Origin: an uncultured Actinomycetes bacterium
GTDB taxonomy: Bacteria; Actinomycetota; Thermoleophilia; Solirubrobacterales; 70-9
Direction: 5' to 3'
NCBI GenBank assembly: GCA_937907435.1
Contig: CALCIA010000364.1
Span: 1 to 7,725 of the forward strand
DNA: 7,725 nucleotides
Of the stretch, positions 7,199-7,725 are shown piece after piece. The notes beneath the pieces are model-generated. The model worked only from the letters and a program-made list of their open reading frames with translations, had not been told where the DNA came from and made no database searches. How positions within the stretch are numbered: the first letter of the stretch is position 1; each line of letters begins with the position of its first letter. The translations under genes were made by a program, and so were the position numbers.

Positions 7199-7389
7199 GG
7201 CGCGGCAAGCTATGGCCGTCCACTTAATCGACGATGAGAGCAGCTAAGGGTGGGATGAGAGCAACCGGGGCGCAAAAGGTGACTCTTCCGCGTGTCTCCT
7301 GCCGGAGTCGGGGCTACTCGCGGGGAGGGGACTGGGTGGGTGGTTCCGCTTGGCCCAGGGCTCGCAAGCTGTCGCCCGGGTAGGGGACG

Positions 7390-7439
7390 CGCCCCTCTCG
7401 CCACGGCCCGGGCAGGCTGTGGCCGTGGCGAGAGGGGCG
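7390..7439. repeat. Second long perfect hairpin with shared loop sequence
   Basis: Positions 7390-7408 and 7421-7439 are perfect reverse complements (19 bp) around a 12-base loop, 7409-7420, reading CGGGCAGGCTGT on the plus strand. Read on the minus strand, the loop is ACAGCCTGCCCG, 11 of 12 identical to the plus-strand loop of the hairpin at 1-54. The stems are unrelated in sequence. Neither flank has a T-tract, so it is not a standard intrinsic terminator. It lies 191 bases upstream of the membrane protein start. A shorter alternative pairing, AGGGG at 7382-7386 with CCCCT at 7392-7396, competes for part of the left arm. Confidence 0.8.
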
Positions 7440-7503
7440 GGTGTGCGGAAGGTGTGGAGGGACGTGCGCGGGAGGCGGACGGGAGTGCGTCGGGAGTGAC
7501 ACC

Positions 7504-7714
7504 GATCCGTGACGGAGGTCCGACGTCGTCACAGAGATGTCGAGAACTCCACTCTTTCTCCCGTGTTGTCCAACAGTGACTTACGCGCTGCGTGATTTAG
7601 GGCCCCTATAGGGGGGTCAAAACACGCAGCGCGTTCTCGACCCCCCGATCCGGGCCGAAAAGAGGTCTCCCAGGGCCGGAAAGTGTGACGTTCCCGACAT
7701 CTTCGTCACGGATC
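7504..7714. repeat. Inverted repeat pair containing clustered GTGAC half-sites
   Basis: GATCCGTGACG at 7504-7514 recurs exactly in inverted orientation at 7704-7714; extending inward, 14 of 16 positions match. Each end also forms a small local hairpin from GTGACG and CGTCAC arms: 7509-7514 with 7527-7532, and 7685-7690 with 7704-7709. The sequence AGATGTCG(A/G)GAAC follows on the plus strand at about 7535-7547 and on the minus strand beside the right copy. No target-site duplication flanks the pair, so a transposon origin is not supported. Confidence 0.55.
7583..7646. repeat. Two-tier inverted repeat with a competing GC stem
   Basis: ACGCGCTGCGTG (7583-7594) is a perfect reverse complement of 7623-7634. 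After one A-A mismatch, TTT (7596-7598) pairs with AAA (7619-7621). The interior contains the exact palindrome CCCCTATAGGGG (7603-7614). In addition GGGGGGTC (7611-7618) is perfectly complementary to GACCCCCC (7639-7646), which interleaves with the outer stem, so the two stems are competing or pseudoknot-like. No T-tract follows on either strand. Confidence 0.65.
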
Positions 7715-7719
7715 CGGCC
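7674..7719. repeat. Nested hairpin near the window end
   Basis: GGCCGGA (7674-7680) pairs with TCCGGCC (7713-7719), and inside it GTGACG (7685-7690) pairs with CGTCAC (7704-7709), leaving a 13-base loop. It could be part of a leader or an operator for a gene starting beyond 7725; its right half also forms the right copy of the GATCCGTGACG inverted repeat. Confidence 0.45.
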
Positions 7720-7725
7720 GAGGTG

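Larger units (their letters stand above)
7199..7725. other. Gene-free, structure-rich region to the window edge
   Basis: No coding region is convincing here. Open frames exist on both strands (about 7292-7579 plus and 7314-7532 minus), but they lack a ribosome binding site, have low-complexity Arg/Gly-rich translations, and run through the long hairpin at 7390-7439. The segment nearest 7198 should contain the promoter of the membrane gene, but no good -10/-35 pair was found. From 7380 onward the region is dominated by inverted repeats, listed separately. A gene may begin beyond 7725. Confidence 0.6.

Noticed and set aside
6518..7237. 239-codon plus-strand open frame opposite the DUF347 gene
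   Set aside because: It is register-aligned antisense to a gene with clear transmembrane repeats, and its translation is a low-complexity charged sequence.
7390..7439. The second long hairpin as an ordinary rho-independent terminator
   Set aside because: No T-tract follows on either strand, and no gene ends beside it within the window.
7292..7579. Open frames on both strands in the right-hand gene-free region
   Set aside because: They lack ribosome binding sites and recognisable motifs, have low-complexity translations, and run through a perfect 19-bp hairpin.
7504..7714. The GATCCGTGACG inverted pair as the ends of a small transposable element
   Set aside because: The flanks show no target-site duplication, no transposase is present, and the matching ends also form local hairpins, so clustered binding sites explain them at least as well.

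Overview
The window is GC-rich bacterial chromosome. The combination of two large exported cysteine-repeat proteins, a small ArsR-type regulator and a COG4705/DUF347 membrane protein most resembles the actinobacterial class Thermoleophilia (Solirubrobacter/Conexibacter-like). That placement rests on remembered family resemblance and base composition, not on a marker gene, so it is tentative.

Layout. From 65 to 5898 the minus strand carries two large tandem genes for secreted paralogues of 991 and 936 residues. The upstream copy is 2923-5898 and the downstream copy 65-2875, separated by only 47 bases that hold a terminator-like palindrome and a ribosome binding site. Both proteins have an N-terminal signal sequence, four divergent copies of one cysteine-containing module of about 220 residues, and a Lys/His-rich tail. 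All 18 cysteines of the mature chains correspond one to one. No enzyme motif is visible, so a structural or binding role outside the membrane is the most that can be inferred. A 21-bp perfect hairpin follows the downstream gene at the left edge of the window.

A divergent intergenic region (5899-6079) separates this pair from a plus-strand winged-helix regulator (6080-6373, start uncertain). The regulator converges on, and overlaps by 54 bases, the end of a minus-strand gene for a multi-pass membrane protein with four DUF347-type repeats (6320-7198). The divergent arrangement makes the regulator a candidate controller of the paralogue pair, but no operator was identified.

The last 527 bases (7199-7725) hold no convincing gene but are rich in structure. 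There is a second long perfect hairpin (7390-7439) whose 12-base loop matches the loop of the hairpin at 1-54 at 11 of 12 positions although the stems are unrelated. There is a two-tier inverted repeat with a competing GC stem (7583-7646), and a cluster of GTGAC/GTCAC half-sites arranged in inverted pairs (7496-7709). The shared-loop hairpins and the disulfide-repeat paralogues are the two most interesting signals.
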